Origin: an uncultured bacterium
GTDB taxonomy: Bacteria > Bdellovibrionota_C > UBA2361 > CALJRW01
Reading direction: 5' to 3'
Assembly: GCA_937976335.1 (NCBI GenBank)
Contig: CALJRW010000141.1
Span: 1 to 32,201, forward strand
Length of the DNA stretch: 32,201 nt
A program made the translations under genes and the position numbers. The notes below the pieces were generated by a model, which ran no database searches, was not told where the DNA came from, and saw only the letters and a program-made list of their open reading frames with translations. Positions 26,095 through 32,201 of this stretch are shown one piece after another. The number at the start of each line of letters is the position of its first letter. Position 1 is the first letter of the stretch.

Positions 26095-26664
26095 TTAATC
26101 AAACTCTAAGGCCTTAGAAGTATAATCTGCTGCTGCATAATAAGAAAAAAAGATAGAAAGTAATATTAAATAATTGCCAAAGAAATCAGCTGTGATTCGA
26201 TATCCGAGAAAAGAAAAAAGTTTAAAGCCATGACATATTAGAAAAGCAATTCCAAACATTTGTAGAAAGGTTTTAATTTTCCCTAAATTTCCAGCAGGAA
26301 TCACCAAACCTTTTGAACTTGCGAACGCTCTTAAACCTGTAACCCAAGTTTCTCGAGCTAAAATTAAAACAACAATCCAAGGCTGCACCCATGAACGTCC
26401 ATAGCTATCACTTACCCCAACAAGCATAACTAAAACAGTCATCACTATTAATTTATCGGCTACAGGATCTAGCAGTTTTCCAAAATCAGAAACTGCATGG
26501 TGCTTTCTAGCTAAATAACCATCCAGCCAATCAGTTAGTGCACCAAAAACAAAAACACCTAAGGCAATTTTTTGATATAAGGGCGTTGGATCGTTTAACA
26601 AAAAAACCAAAAAAGGAATTAAAGCAACTCGTAATAATGTTAAAAAATTAGGTAATAATTTCAT
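26095..26664 (-). CDS. pgsA: CDP-diacylglycerol--glycerol-3-phosphate 3-phosphatidyltransferase
   Basis: 189-residue inner-membrane enzyme that makes phosphatidylglycerophosphate, the committed step to phosphatidylglycerol and cardiolipin. The CDP-alcohol phosphotransferase motif is complete: D45-xx-D48-G49-xx-A52-R53-x8-G62-xxx-D66-xxx-D70. Four to five membrane helices follow the usual pattern, and NFLTLLRVALIPFLV at the N-terminus is typical of PgsA. Length fits (180-200). Its start lies 8 bp after the stop of the transglycosylase gene, so the two are co-transcribed. Other CDP-alcohol transferases are possible in principle, but sequence and length fit PgsA best. Confidence 0.92.
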   Translation of the reverse strand: MKLLPNFLTLLRVALIPFLVFLLNDPTPLYQKIALGVFVFGALTDWLDGYLARKHHAVSDFGKLLDPVADKLIVMTVLVMLVGVSDSYGRSWVQPWIVVLILARETWVTGLRAFASSKGLVIPAGNLGKIKTFLQMFGIAFLICHGFKLFSFLGYRITADFFGNYLILLSIFFSYYAAADYTSKALEFD

Positions 26665-26672
26665 ATAAAATC

Positions 26673-27284
26673 TTAGCCATTCATACTATATTTCTTCTCT
26701 AAACTAAGAACTCTTTTAACATAGTTTTTAGTTTCCTTATATGGAGGAATTCCATTATATTTACTAACAGCCTGCTCTCCTGCATTATAAGCTGCTAGAG
26801 CAAGAGATTTATCGCCTGAGTATTTACGAAGAAGCTGAGCAAGCAATTTAGTTCCAGCTTTAACATTCTGCATTGGTGAAAAAGGATTTTTTGCTCCAAA
26901 TTTTCTTGCATTAAAATCCATCAGCTGCATTAAACCCTTTGCTCCTTTCGAAGAAACTGCTTTTGGATTAAAGGCAGACTCAGTATGAATAAGAGCTCTC
27001 AGAAGTGGCTCACTAACGCTATGCTCTGAAGAAGCCTTGCTTATTATATCAGAAAATTTTGTTCTAAAAAGATAACTACTCTTTTTACTTATTTTATCAT
27101 TATAGGACTTATAATGAGAAAACTTTGAATTTTTTGCAGTAAAGACCTTGGCAGATATGCCCCTTGGTGGCGGAGAATTAGAAAAGCTAATACTTCCATC
27201 AGCTTTTTTATAAACGTAAGTCGGTCTAGCCCAAGCAAAAGTAGGAATGAATATCAATATAAGAATAATTTTAGAATAAGACAC
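26673..27284 (-). CDS. Lytic transglycosylase (SLT) with N-terminal DUF4124
   Basis: 203 residues. A signal peptide (1-19, ends TFAWA) is followed by a DUF4124-like segment (PTYVYKKADGSISFSNSPP, 21-39). A Lys/Ser-rich linker leads to a C-terminal SLT domain (about 88-200). The catalytic Glu is E102 in HTESAFNP, followed by SSKGAKGLMQLM (111-122) and ALAAYNAGEQAV, all hallmark lytic transglycosylase motifs. The enzyme cleaves the MurNAc-GlcNAc bond of peptidoglycan, forming 1,6-anhydro ends, in the periplasm. It is in the middle of a three-gene minus-strand operon with the small CxxC membrane protein (22 bp upstream) and pgsA (8 bp downstream). Confidence 0.92.
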   Translation of the reverse strand: MSYSKIILILIFIPTFAWARPTYVYKKADGSISFSNSPPPRGISAKVFTAKNSKFSHYKSYNDKISKKSSYLFRTKFSDIISKASSEHSVSEPLLRALIHTESAFNPKAVSSKGAKGLMQLMDFNARKFGAKNPFSPMQNVKAGTKLLAQLLRKYSGDKSLALAAYNAGEQAVSKYNGIPPYKETKNYVKRVLSLEKKYSMNG

Positions 27285-27306
27285 AATAAGTCGAGCTTTA
27301 TTTTAA

Positions 27307-27585
27307 CTAGTTCTTTGAAGAGTTATTAATTGTATAAAACTTATTACAATCGTAACAAACTCTTCTTTTAACCATGTTAGCCCCTAAGGCAATAGAAGCA
27401 AAGCTAAGAAAATAAAAGACTTCTAAAAAAGGCAATTTAAGATATCCAGAATAAAGGAGTATAACACTACTAACTAACAAGAGCTCTAAAACATCAGGCA
27501 GTTCAAACTGAATTACTCTAATATTTACTAACTCTTTTGAGCACTTACATTGGTTACAACAGTTATTTTCCATACCTGTATACAT
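27307..27585 (-). CDS. Small membrane protein with split CxxC pairs, function unknown
   Basis: 92 residues, or 88 if it starts at the second ATG (MENNCC...). The N-terminus has a cysteine cluster, CCNQCKC (residues 9-15). Two hydrophobic helices follow (about 29-50 and 53-70), then CYDC at 77-80 and a short polar tail. Both cysteine clusters would lie on the same side of the membrane if the helices form a hairpin, so together they could make one zinc-ribbon-like site. I recognise no family. It is the first gene of the minus-strand operon with the lytic transglycosylase and pgsA. No convincing Shine-Dalgarno separates the two possible starts. Confidence 0.65.
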   Translation of the reverse strand: MYTGMENNCCNQCKCSKELVNIRVIQFELPDVLELLLVSSVILLYSGYLKLPFLEVFYFLSFASIALGANMVKRRVCYDCNKFYTINNSSKN

Positions 27586-27717
27586 ATCAGCTTGTGAATA
27601 AATATTGATCCTATTAAATTTACCTATATTTTCAAATACTTATCAATAAAAATGAATATTTTATAGAGATTTTCGTCATATTTATAACTTAACTGACATT
27701 TAAAAGATTTAGCTTTC

Positions 27718-27745
27718 TTGTTTTTTTTAGTTAATTCTTTAGAAT
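27718..27745 (+). promoter_or_regulatory. Candidate sigma70-type promoter of the glycine-zipper lipoprotein gene
   Basis: TTGTTT (27718-27723) and TAGAAT (27740-27745) with a 16-base spacer, about 35 bp before the ATG at 27781. An AAGGA ribosome-binding site follows at 27768-27772. Consensus match only. Confidence 0.35.
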
Positions 27746-27780
27746 AGGTTGAGAAGTTTTCTACATTAAGGAAAAAAGCC

Positions 27781-28182
27781 ATGAAAATACAAAAAATTAC
27801 CTCTCTTTTGCTAGCACTGTCTCTATTATCTTTAACAGCTTGTGGTCGTTCGTTAAATAGCACAGAAACTGGAGCTATTGCAGGAACTACTCTAGGTGCT
27901 GGCTTAGGAGCAATAATTGGGGGCCGTTCTGGAAAACCTGGAGCTGGTGTTGCAATTGGCACTGCAGCAGGAGCTCTTGCTGGCGGACTTCTTGGTAGAC
28001 AGCAAGACAATGTAAAAAGCAAATCTGCAGAACAAGATGAAAGATTAAGACGTCAAGAAGAAGAAATACAAAGACAGAGAAGAGAGCTTGAAGAATTAAA
28101 GAGACGGAATAATGATGGGTATGATTATAGGGATCAAACTCCCTCTCGTAACGACAGTTTTGACTATCGAGATAGGTACTAG
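27781..28182 (+). CDS. Glycine-zipper lipoprotein
   Basis: 133 residues. The lipoprotein signal ends in LTAC (lipidated C21). Residues about 31-72 are a glycine-zipper two-helix region (GAIAGTTLGAGLGAIIGG and GAGVAIGTAAGALAGGLLG). A charged coiled coil follows (about 83-109, ERLRRQEEEIQRQRRELEEL), then a Tyr/Asp/Arg-rich tail with DYRD twice (115-118, 128-131). Such proteins (YMGG-like, OsmB/SlyB-like) sit in the outer membrane and are linked to envelope integrity. A specific role is unknown. It is monocistronic with its own promoter and ribosome-binding site (AAGGA), and convergent with the lipoprotein gene at 28225. Confidence 0.85.
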   Translation: MKIQKITSLLLALSLLSLTACGRSLNSTETGAIAGTTLGAGLGAIIGGRSGKPGAGVAIGTAAGALAGGLLGRQQDNVKSKSAEQDERLRRQEEEIQRQRRELEELKRRNNDGYDYRDQTPSRNDSFDYRDRY

Positions 28183-28224
28183 CAAAGCAGCTGTAATGCT
28201 ATAGTTAGCCCCAATAAAACTTCA

Positions 28225-28983
28225 CTAAAACGGAGACAAAGTAAACGGCAAAGAATCATCTACCTTATGATCTAACTTTGTTGTTACAAGTTCTGCATAT
28301 TGCCCAGCCCATTCATCTACTGCACCTCTAACGTGTGCGTAACGCTGAAAATCTTTAACTGTGAAAGGAGCTGCTTTATCTGATTCTCTATCAGCAAATT
28401 GAAAAAAAACTGTTTGAGGAGGAAGCGCATCTCTTTCAAAACCTTCCATGGCAACACTACCCTTTCCAGCAATCTTAATTAAACCACCACCTGGAACAAA
28501 AAAGCCTGCAGCAGTGCCAACTGTATTTACCAAAGGATTTGTTGGCACTAATTCAGTAAGTGCTAATTTAAGAACAAACGTATCAGAGCCTTCACTTTCG
28601 ACAACTTTAACAGGATGCCCTTTTCTTTTTTCTATCTCGAGCCTAAATTTTTCTCGCATGTATCTAGCAACTTCTTGAAGCTCCTCAATTCTATCTCTCT
28701 TAGAAGAGTCAGACCAGTCCGAAGCATTAATTGCTTTATTAATAAACTCCGTACTTACTGGACTAATAAGAATTTTCTTATACCTATTCTTAATCTCTGC
28801 ATACTTCATTTCATCAAACACCCATGCAGTATGAAAGGGAGTTCTAGGCAGCTTCTTAGTCATAACTTCAGGAAAAGGCAAGAAGTTTGTTATCATTGCA
28901 GGCGATGCTTTAAAAAAAGTGCAACTTGCAAACAAAATAAAAAACACAGTAAGTAATTTCTTGTTCATCATTTTTTTACTCAT
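28225..28983 (-). CDS. Probable DUF3313-like lipoprotein
   Basis: 252 residues. A lipobox FASC (C21) follows a basic N-terminus and a hydrophobic stretch. The mature part has KKILISPVSTEFINKA, then FVLKLALTELVPTNPLVN and a Gly-rich VPGGGLIKIAGKGSVAMEGFERDA, which resemble the DUF3313 family of exported lipoproteins; this resemblance is by eye. Role unknown. Its start overlaps the last 8 bases of the glutathione-peroxidase-like gene (28976-28983), so the two are translationally coupled. A start at the fifth or sixth residue (MM) is possible. Convergent with the glycine-zipper gene, 42 bp apart. Confidence 0.65.
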   Translation of the reverse strand: MSKKMMNKKLLTVFFILFASCTFFKASPAMITNFLPFPEVMTKKLPRTPFHTAWVFDEMKYAEIKNRYKKILISPVSTEFINKAINASDWSDSSKRDRIEELQEVARYMREKFRLEIEKRKGHPVKVVESEGSDTFVLKLALTELVPTNPLVNTVGTAAGFFVPGGGLIKIAGKGSVAMEGFERDALPPQTVFFQFADRESDKAAPFTVKDFQRYAHVRGAVDEWAGQYAELVTTKLDHKVDDSLPFTLSPF

Positions 28984-29527
28984 TTAAAAGCAGCTCTATT
29001 TTTTCTCTTACTCTAACACTAGTAGGAGTAGTAAAAGGACCAAAACGTCCTTTCAACATTCCATCTCTTCCAATCAAAAATTTTTCAAAATTGAAAGTTA
29101 CTTCTCCAGACAAATCGTCATTAGCTTGATCAGTTAAAAAATTAAAAATTTGATGTTTTTCTGTACCTCTAACAGAATTCTTTTCAAAAATAGGAAAGCT
29201 TATTCCAAATTTCTGTTTACAAAATTCATGAATTTTTTCATTGTCATTATATTCAGAATCACCAAAGTCTCCACTTGGAAATGCTAAGACCACAAAGCCT
29301 CTATCTTTATAATCATCATACAAAGACTGTAAATCTTTATACTGGACGGTAGTGCCGCACTTAGATGCAGTATTAGCAACTAAAACGACCTTGCCTTTAT
29401 ATTTTGAAAAAGAAACTTCATTCCCTCCTATCTCTCTAGCCTTATGATCAAAAAAAGTTTCTGCATGAATATGAGAAAAGGAACCAGGTGTTATTAGTAA
29501 AATAAAAAATAAAAAAAGTCTAGTCAT
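28976..29527 (-). CDS. Exported glutathione-peroxidase-family thiol peroxidase
   Basis: 183 residues with a signal peptide (1-22, ends SHIHA/E), so the protein is periplasmic or envelope-located. The fold is the GPx/BtuE thioredoxin-like type: NTASKCGTT (52-60) holds peroxidatic Cys57. The family segment FPCNQFG appears as FPSGDFG (83-89), placing Asp87 where the catalytic Gln usually sits. WNF in the last motif is FNF (145-147, with N146 kept). Two of the four catalytic-tetrad residues therefore differ from canonical enzymes. A second cysteine, C103 (EFCKQKF), could resolve the sulfenate. The enzyme likely reduces peroxides using a thioredoxin-like partner, but the changes make activity uncertain. 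It overlaps the next lipoprotein gene by 8 bp and follows the thiolase by 41 bp. Confidence 0.85.
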   Translation of the reverse strand: MTRLFLFFILLITPGSFSHIHAETFFDHKAREIGGNEVSFSKYKGKVVLVANTASKCGTTVQYKDLQSLYDDYKDRGFVVLAFPSGDFGDSEYNDNEKIHEFCKQKFGISFPIFEKNSVRGTEKHQIFNFLTDQANDDLSGEVTFNFEKFLIGRDGMLKGRFGPFTTPTSVRVREKIELLLNE

Positions 29528-29568
29528 TCTTACATCACTCCAAAATATCTTTGCTAGGATACTAGTTT

Positions 29569-30822
29569 TTATTCTCTAGAAACTATCATAGCACAAGCCA
29601 TAGCTCCAGCAGCACAAACACTAATTAATGTTTTGTTTTTGCCTGTTCTTTTTAAATGGTTTGCCGCAGATAGAACCAACCTACCTCCCGTTGCAGCAAA
29701 AGGATGCCCAATAGCAATAGAGCCTCCGTTGACGTTAATTTTGTCTTCTGGGATTTCTCCTATTGGTTTTAAATCAGGAAATTTATCCCATCCATTTTTC
29801 CAAATTTCTTTGTTAGCTGCAACTTGAGCACCAAAGGCTTCATGTATTTCAAAGAAATCTATATCAGAAATACTTAAATTAGCCTTTTTAAGTAGCTTTG
29901 GTACAGCTAAACCAGGTGCCATTAAGAGCCCATCTTTTGGATCAATACCTGCAAACTCTACATGGTCTATGTAGCCTAAAATTTCAGCGCCAATTTCTTT
30001 TGCTCTACTCTCAGATGCAAGTGCTACAGAAGAAGCTCCATCAGTCAAAGAACTTGCATTTCCAGCAGTGATTGAACCTTTTTCACTTTTATCAAAAACA
30101 GGTCGTAGTTTTGACAATTTTTCTAAGCTTGTGTTCTTTCTTATAATATTATCATTGCTAACAGAACTTAGAGATAATATTTCCTCGGCCAAATACCCAG
30201 CTTCTTCAGCCCTAACTGCATTCTGATGACTTGCAAATGCAATCCTATCTTGTTCGGCACGACTTACACTAAACTCCTTAGCAGAAATTTCACAATGCTG
30301 CCCCATTGTAAGACCAGTAGATGGTTCTTTTGGACTTGGCGGTTGAGGCATTAAAAAACCAGGTCTAAAAGTTGTAAGTAATTTGAGTTTATCGTTTAAG
30401 CTTCTTGCTTTTGCTAAACCTATAAAGAATTTTTCTGCTTTTCTATTTATTGTAAGGCTCGGATTAGACATTGATTCACTACCACCTGCAAGACCTACTC
30501 CAATTCTTCCAGATTTAATTCCATCTGCAACAAAATTTAACGCCACTAAGCCACTTATGCAATTGTTTGATATAAAATGAGCAGAAAGCGACTTAGGTAA
30601 ATTCGTTCTTAAAACAATTTCTCTAGCTGCATTTGGATAACGCGGATCCAAAAGAACAGTGCTAAAAATTAATTCATCAATTAAATTGGGATCTAAGTTT
30701 ATTTTCTCAATTGTTCCAGCTACAACATGTTTAGCTAAATCTAAAAAACTAAATTCAGAAAAAACAGTTCCTGCTTTTACAAATGGAGTTCTACATCCAC
30801 CAATTATTGCGACTCTTTGCAT
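29569..30822 (-). CDS. Acetyl-CoA acyltransferase (3-ketoacyl-CoA thiolase, FadI-like)
   Basis: 417 residues. Thiolytic cleavage of 3-ketoacyl-CoA (or the reverse condensation) in fatty acid beta-oxidation, cytoplasmic. The acylated nucleophile is C88 in NNCISGL. H327 in EIHEAFGAQ (the HEAF form found in FadI and trifunctional beta subunits), H373 in GHPFAATGG, and C403 in SVCAAGAMA complete the active site. The usual final CxGGGxG loop is CAAGAMA here, with the Cys conserved. No partner enoyl-CoA hydratase/dehydrogenase gene is in the window. A good Shine-Dalgarno (AAAGGA) precedes the ATG at 30822. It is probably the first gene of a short operon with the peroxidase and lipoprotein. Confidence 0.92.
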   Translation of the reverse strand: MQRVAIIGGCRTPFVKAGTVFSEFSFLDLAKHVVAGTIEKINLDPNLIDELIFSTVLLDPRYPNAAREIVLRTNLPKSLSAHFISNNCISGLVALNFVADGIKSGRIGVGLAGGSESMSNPSLTINRKAEKFFIGLAKARSLNDKLKLLTTFRPGFLMPQPPSPKEPSTGLTMGQHCEISAKEFSVSRAEQDRIAFASHQNAVRAEEAGYLAEEILSLSSVSNDNIIRKNTSLEKLSKLRPVFDKSEKGSITAGNASSLTDGASSVALASESRAKEIGAEILGYIDHVEFAGIDPKDGLLMAPGLAVPKLLKKANLSISDIDFFEIHEAFGAQVAANKEIWKNGWDKFPDLKPIGEIPEDKINVNGGSIAIGHPFAATGGRLVLSAANHLKRTGKNKTLISVCAAGAMACAMIVSRE

Positions 30823-31107
30823 AATTTTCCTTTCGTTTATCTTGATAAGAATAGTAACTGAGCAAGCATATACATGAAAAGAGGGTTTACTATGCTCTTA
30901 ACCTGAATTGGCTATAAGAGATATTGATAATAATACAAAGCATTTACGCAGTTAAAGTTCAGTTTAAAGCACAGAGTACGAAATTAAAAGTTTTTAATAA
31001 AGTTTTTTAGCAGCAACAAAACCGATTGAAATGCTCTACAGGATAATACAAATTTGGCTAGTTCTGCTATAGTTATCCATCCGTGGGCTTAGGTAAAGAG
31101 AATAACG
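30823..31107. other. 285-bp spacer between the SPL-like gene and the thiolase gene
   Basis: No ORF, tRNA or clear hairpin terminator is visible. It contains the leader and promoter region of the thiolase operon and the 3' side of the SPL-like gene. TTAACCTGAATT (30898-30909) recurs at 19512-19523 in another spacer. Confidence 0.4.
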
Positions 31108-31965
31108 TCAAGCCGCAAATAAATCTAGTTGATCCCCTTCTTCCCCCTGACTAGAAAAAGATTCTAAATGCTTAGATGAAATATCTTTAACGGCAGAAAT
31201 TAAACACTTCGCCGAATCAGGTCTTAACCATTCATATGCTTTTCTTTTACTTAAAGCATTAGCCAGCTTTGAAGATTTTAACTTTCGCTCACTTGCAAAG
31301 GTTCCGTCTGTTAAAGGAAAAATTTGAATATAGTCAGAATTCTCTACTAATATTTTTGCAAACTTCTTTGCATCTTTTTCTCTATTGCCATATGGGAGCA
31401 CAGGAGAAGCTCTTAAGACTGTAGTAATACCAAAAGTTTTAAGCACTCTAGCAAACTTCAACCGTTCACTTGGTTTAGGTAAGCCTGGCAAGTACTCTCT
31501 ACTTACTTCATCAATATGAGTTTCTAAAGGGATCACCGCCACTAGTCTATCTTTGATAGGCTCTAACTCTACTATTAAAGTTACTAGTAACGGTGAGTGC
31601 GTTTTAACCAAGACTTGTCCTGGCTTATAAACCTTAAGCAAACGGAGAATGTCACGCATAAGATCAAATTTGTTATTAAAGGGAATAAAGGGATCAGACT
31701 TAAAGCCTATCCCAATTTTTAAATCTCTTAATTTTCCTTTTTTAGAAACTCTTTTGAGAAAAATTTCTAATTCATCTAAAAAATTAATATTATCATCATC
31801 ATGATTAATATGAGTTTCCTCATTAGAGAAGTTGTAATATCTGCTTGTTTTTATCTTTGAGTCACGTCCATGATATTTTACCTTCTCAATATTTGCCGAT
31901 TTAGAATCAAAATTGATTAACAAAAATTCATCTGTTTTCAAGGTAACTTCTTTAAAGTTTTTCAT
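31108..31965 (-). CDS. Radical-SAM/spore-photoproduct-lyase-like protein lacking the 4Fe-4S cysteines, with C-terminal sliding-clamp motif
   Basis: 285 residues. The middle follows the SPL-like radical SAM TIM-barrel pattern: IGIGFKSDPFIPFN (84-97, cf. GSVTDPYQP), VLVKTHSPLL (118-127, cf. TKSPLL), VIPLETHIDEVSREYLPGLP (144-163), then SERLKFARVLKTFGI and TVLRASPVLPYGN. The N-terminal CxxxCxxC motif that holds the cluster is absent; the only cysteine in the whole protein is near the C-terminus (AKCLIS). Around residues 33-42, where the GCxxGCxYCY loop is expected, it reads GRDSKIKTSR. The protein ends in QLDLF-AA (31117-31131), the consensus bacterial beta-clamp (DnaN) binding pentapeptide. I infer a DNA-associated, non-radical or regulatory protein tethered to the replisome. 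Ribosome-binding site GAGAGG before the ATG. No partner gene is visible. Confidence 0.75.
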   Translation of the reverse strand: MKNFKEVTLKTDEFLLINFDSKSANIEKVKYHGRDSKIKTSRYYNFSNEETHINHDDDNINFLDELEIFLKRVSKKGKLRDLKIGIGFKSDPFIPFNNKFDLMRDILRLLKVYKPGQVLVKTHSPLLVTLIVELEPIKDRLVAVIPLETHIDEVSREYLPGLPKPSERLKFARVLKTFGITTVLRASPVLPYGNREKDAKKFAKILVENSDYIQIFPLTDGTFASERKLKSSKLANALSKRKAYEWLRPDSAKCLISAVKDISSKHLESFSSQGEEGDQLDLFAA

Positions 31966-31986
31966 TTTAGCCTCTCGTAATATTTT

Positions 31987-32013
31987 CTTAACTTTAAGTG
32001 CTTTAAAGTTAAG
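31987..32013. repeat. Perfect 11-bp inverted repeat before the SPL-like gene
   Basis: CTTAACTTTAA (31987-31997) and TTAAAGTTAAG (32003-32013) around a 5-base centre, 21 bp upstream of the ATG at 31965. It would lie in the 5' leader if transcription starts at the -10 proposed at 32082-32087. An operator or a leader hairpin is likely; it does not match a LexA box. Confidence 0.5.
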
Positions 32014-32081
32014 ATGTTAAATCCTCCTAAATAAGTTCAAGTAATTTAAAGCTACAACTCAAGTTTAAGTGACTTTTAGTT

Positions 32082-32087
32082 ATTATA
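32082..32087 (-). promoter_or_regulatory. Consensus -10 box (TATAAT) for the SPL-like gene
   Basis: On the minus strand TAGTATAATAAC contains a perfect TATAAT. No good -35 is seen at the right distance (best TCAATA). It would give a leader of about 110 nt containing the inverted repeat at 31987-32013. Confidence 0.35.
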
Positions 32088-32145
32088 CTAGTATTTTTAG
32101 TGTTTTATTGACTTTTATAGAATGAATATTCACTTATTGGAGGAT

Positions 32146-32201
32146 ATATACCCGTCGTCATTTGGTTTTTCCACTTTTTGTCTAAGACCTGATCGGTCTT
32201 A
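32146..32201 (+). mobile_element. End of another MITE/IS-like element, cut by the window edge
   Basis: 32146-32172 (ATATACCCGTCGTCATTTGG, then TTTTTCC) matches the right terminal repeat of the element at 25876-26064 at 24 of 27 positions. The sequence inside is different. A perfect TAAGACC/GGTCTTA hairpin (32183-32189, 32195-32201) with a 5-base loop reaches the last base of the window and may extend further. It could be the end of a complete insertion sequence whose transposase lies beyond the window. Confidence 0.5.

Noticed and set aside
25892..26098. A 68-codon plus-strand reading frame between smc and pgsA
   Set aside because: It runs through the palindromic MITE-like element, has no ribosome-binding site and its product resembles nothing; the DNA structure explains the sequence better.
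27624..28022. A 132-codon minus-strand reading frame opposite the glycine-zipper gene
   Set aside because: Its Pro/Ala-rich product is the antisense of the Gly-rich zipper codons; the plus-strand lipoprotein has the ribosome-binding site and lipobox.
30823..31107. Possible tRNA or small RNA gene in the spacer before the thiolase gene
   Set aside because: No TpsiC-type GTTCGA sequence, cloverleaf or T-tailed hairpin could be found.
31966..32025. N-terminal extension of the SPL-like protein that might supply the missing cysteines (AGGAGG at about 32022-32027)
   Set aside because: The in-frame extension has no standard start codon and contains no cysteine, so it does not restore the cluster motif.

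Overview
The window is AT-rich, tightly packed bacterial DNA. Envelope features mark a diderm (Gram-negative) organism: Sec signal peptides on solute-binding proteins, lipoboxes, a glycine-zipper lipoprotein, a DUF4124/SLT transglycosylase and Tad/Flp-type pilin proteins. The small-type PurL, the prkA-yeaH-spoVR trio and the FadI-like thiolase would fit an AT-rich proteobacterium in the wide sense, for example a delta/Bdellovibrionota-like or related marine lineage. That placement is a guess; there is no rRNA or tRNA in the window. No tRNA, rRNA, CRISPR array or complete transposase gene was seen.

Layout. 1-1672 (-): 3'-truncated purL. 1882-6560 (+): an operon of PrkA serine kinase/AAA+ protein, YeaH (DUF444, vWA-like) and SpoVR/YcgB, a widespread stress module of poorly known mechanism. 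6587-7945 (-) and 11574-13778 (-): two polytopic membrane proteins that look like GT-C-type glycosyltransferases. 7998-9083 (+): an orphan ABC-type solute-binding protein. 9309-11555 (+): two secreted proteins with Ca2+-binding repeats (thrombospondin type 3 and dockerin-like). 13831-19506 (+): a six-gene operon with a pilin-like protein, TadE, TadG, a cyclase-family lipoprotein, a Flp-type pilin and a second, frameshifted solute-binding protein. 19663-20814 (-): a DUF4143 AAA+ ATPase with its own terminator and an upstream palindrome. 20934-25694 (-): smc-ftsY. 25876-26064: a MITE-like palindromic element. 26095-27585 (-): pgsA, lytic transglycosylase and a small CxxC membrane protein. 27781-28182 (+): glycine-zipper lipoprotein. 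28225-30822 (-): a lipoprotein, a glutathione-peroxidase-family protein and a thiolase. 31108-31965 (-): a radical-SAM/spore-photoproduct-lyase-like protein without the iron-sulfur cysteines but with a C-terminal QLDLF sliding-clamp motif. 32146-end: a further copy of the MITE terminal repeat.

The strongest candidates for something undescribed are: the cluster-less SPL-like protein with a clamp-binding tail; the family of intergenic elements with about 27-bp imperfect terminal repeats; the mixed pilin/cyclase/solute-binding-protein operon; and an SMC head domain carrying an acidic insertion of roughly 90 residues.
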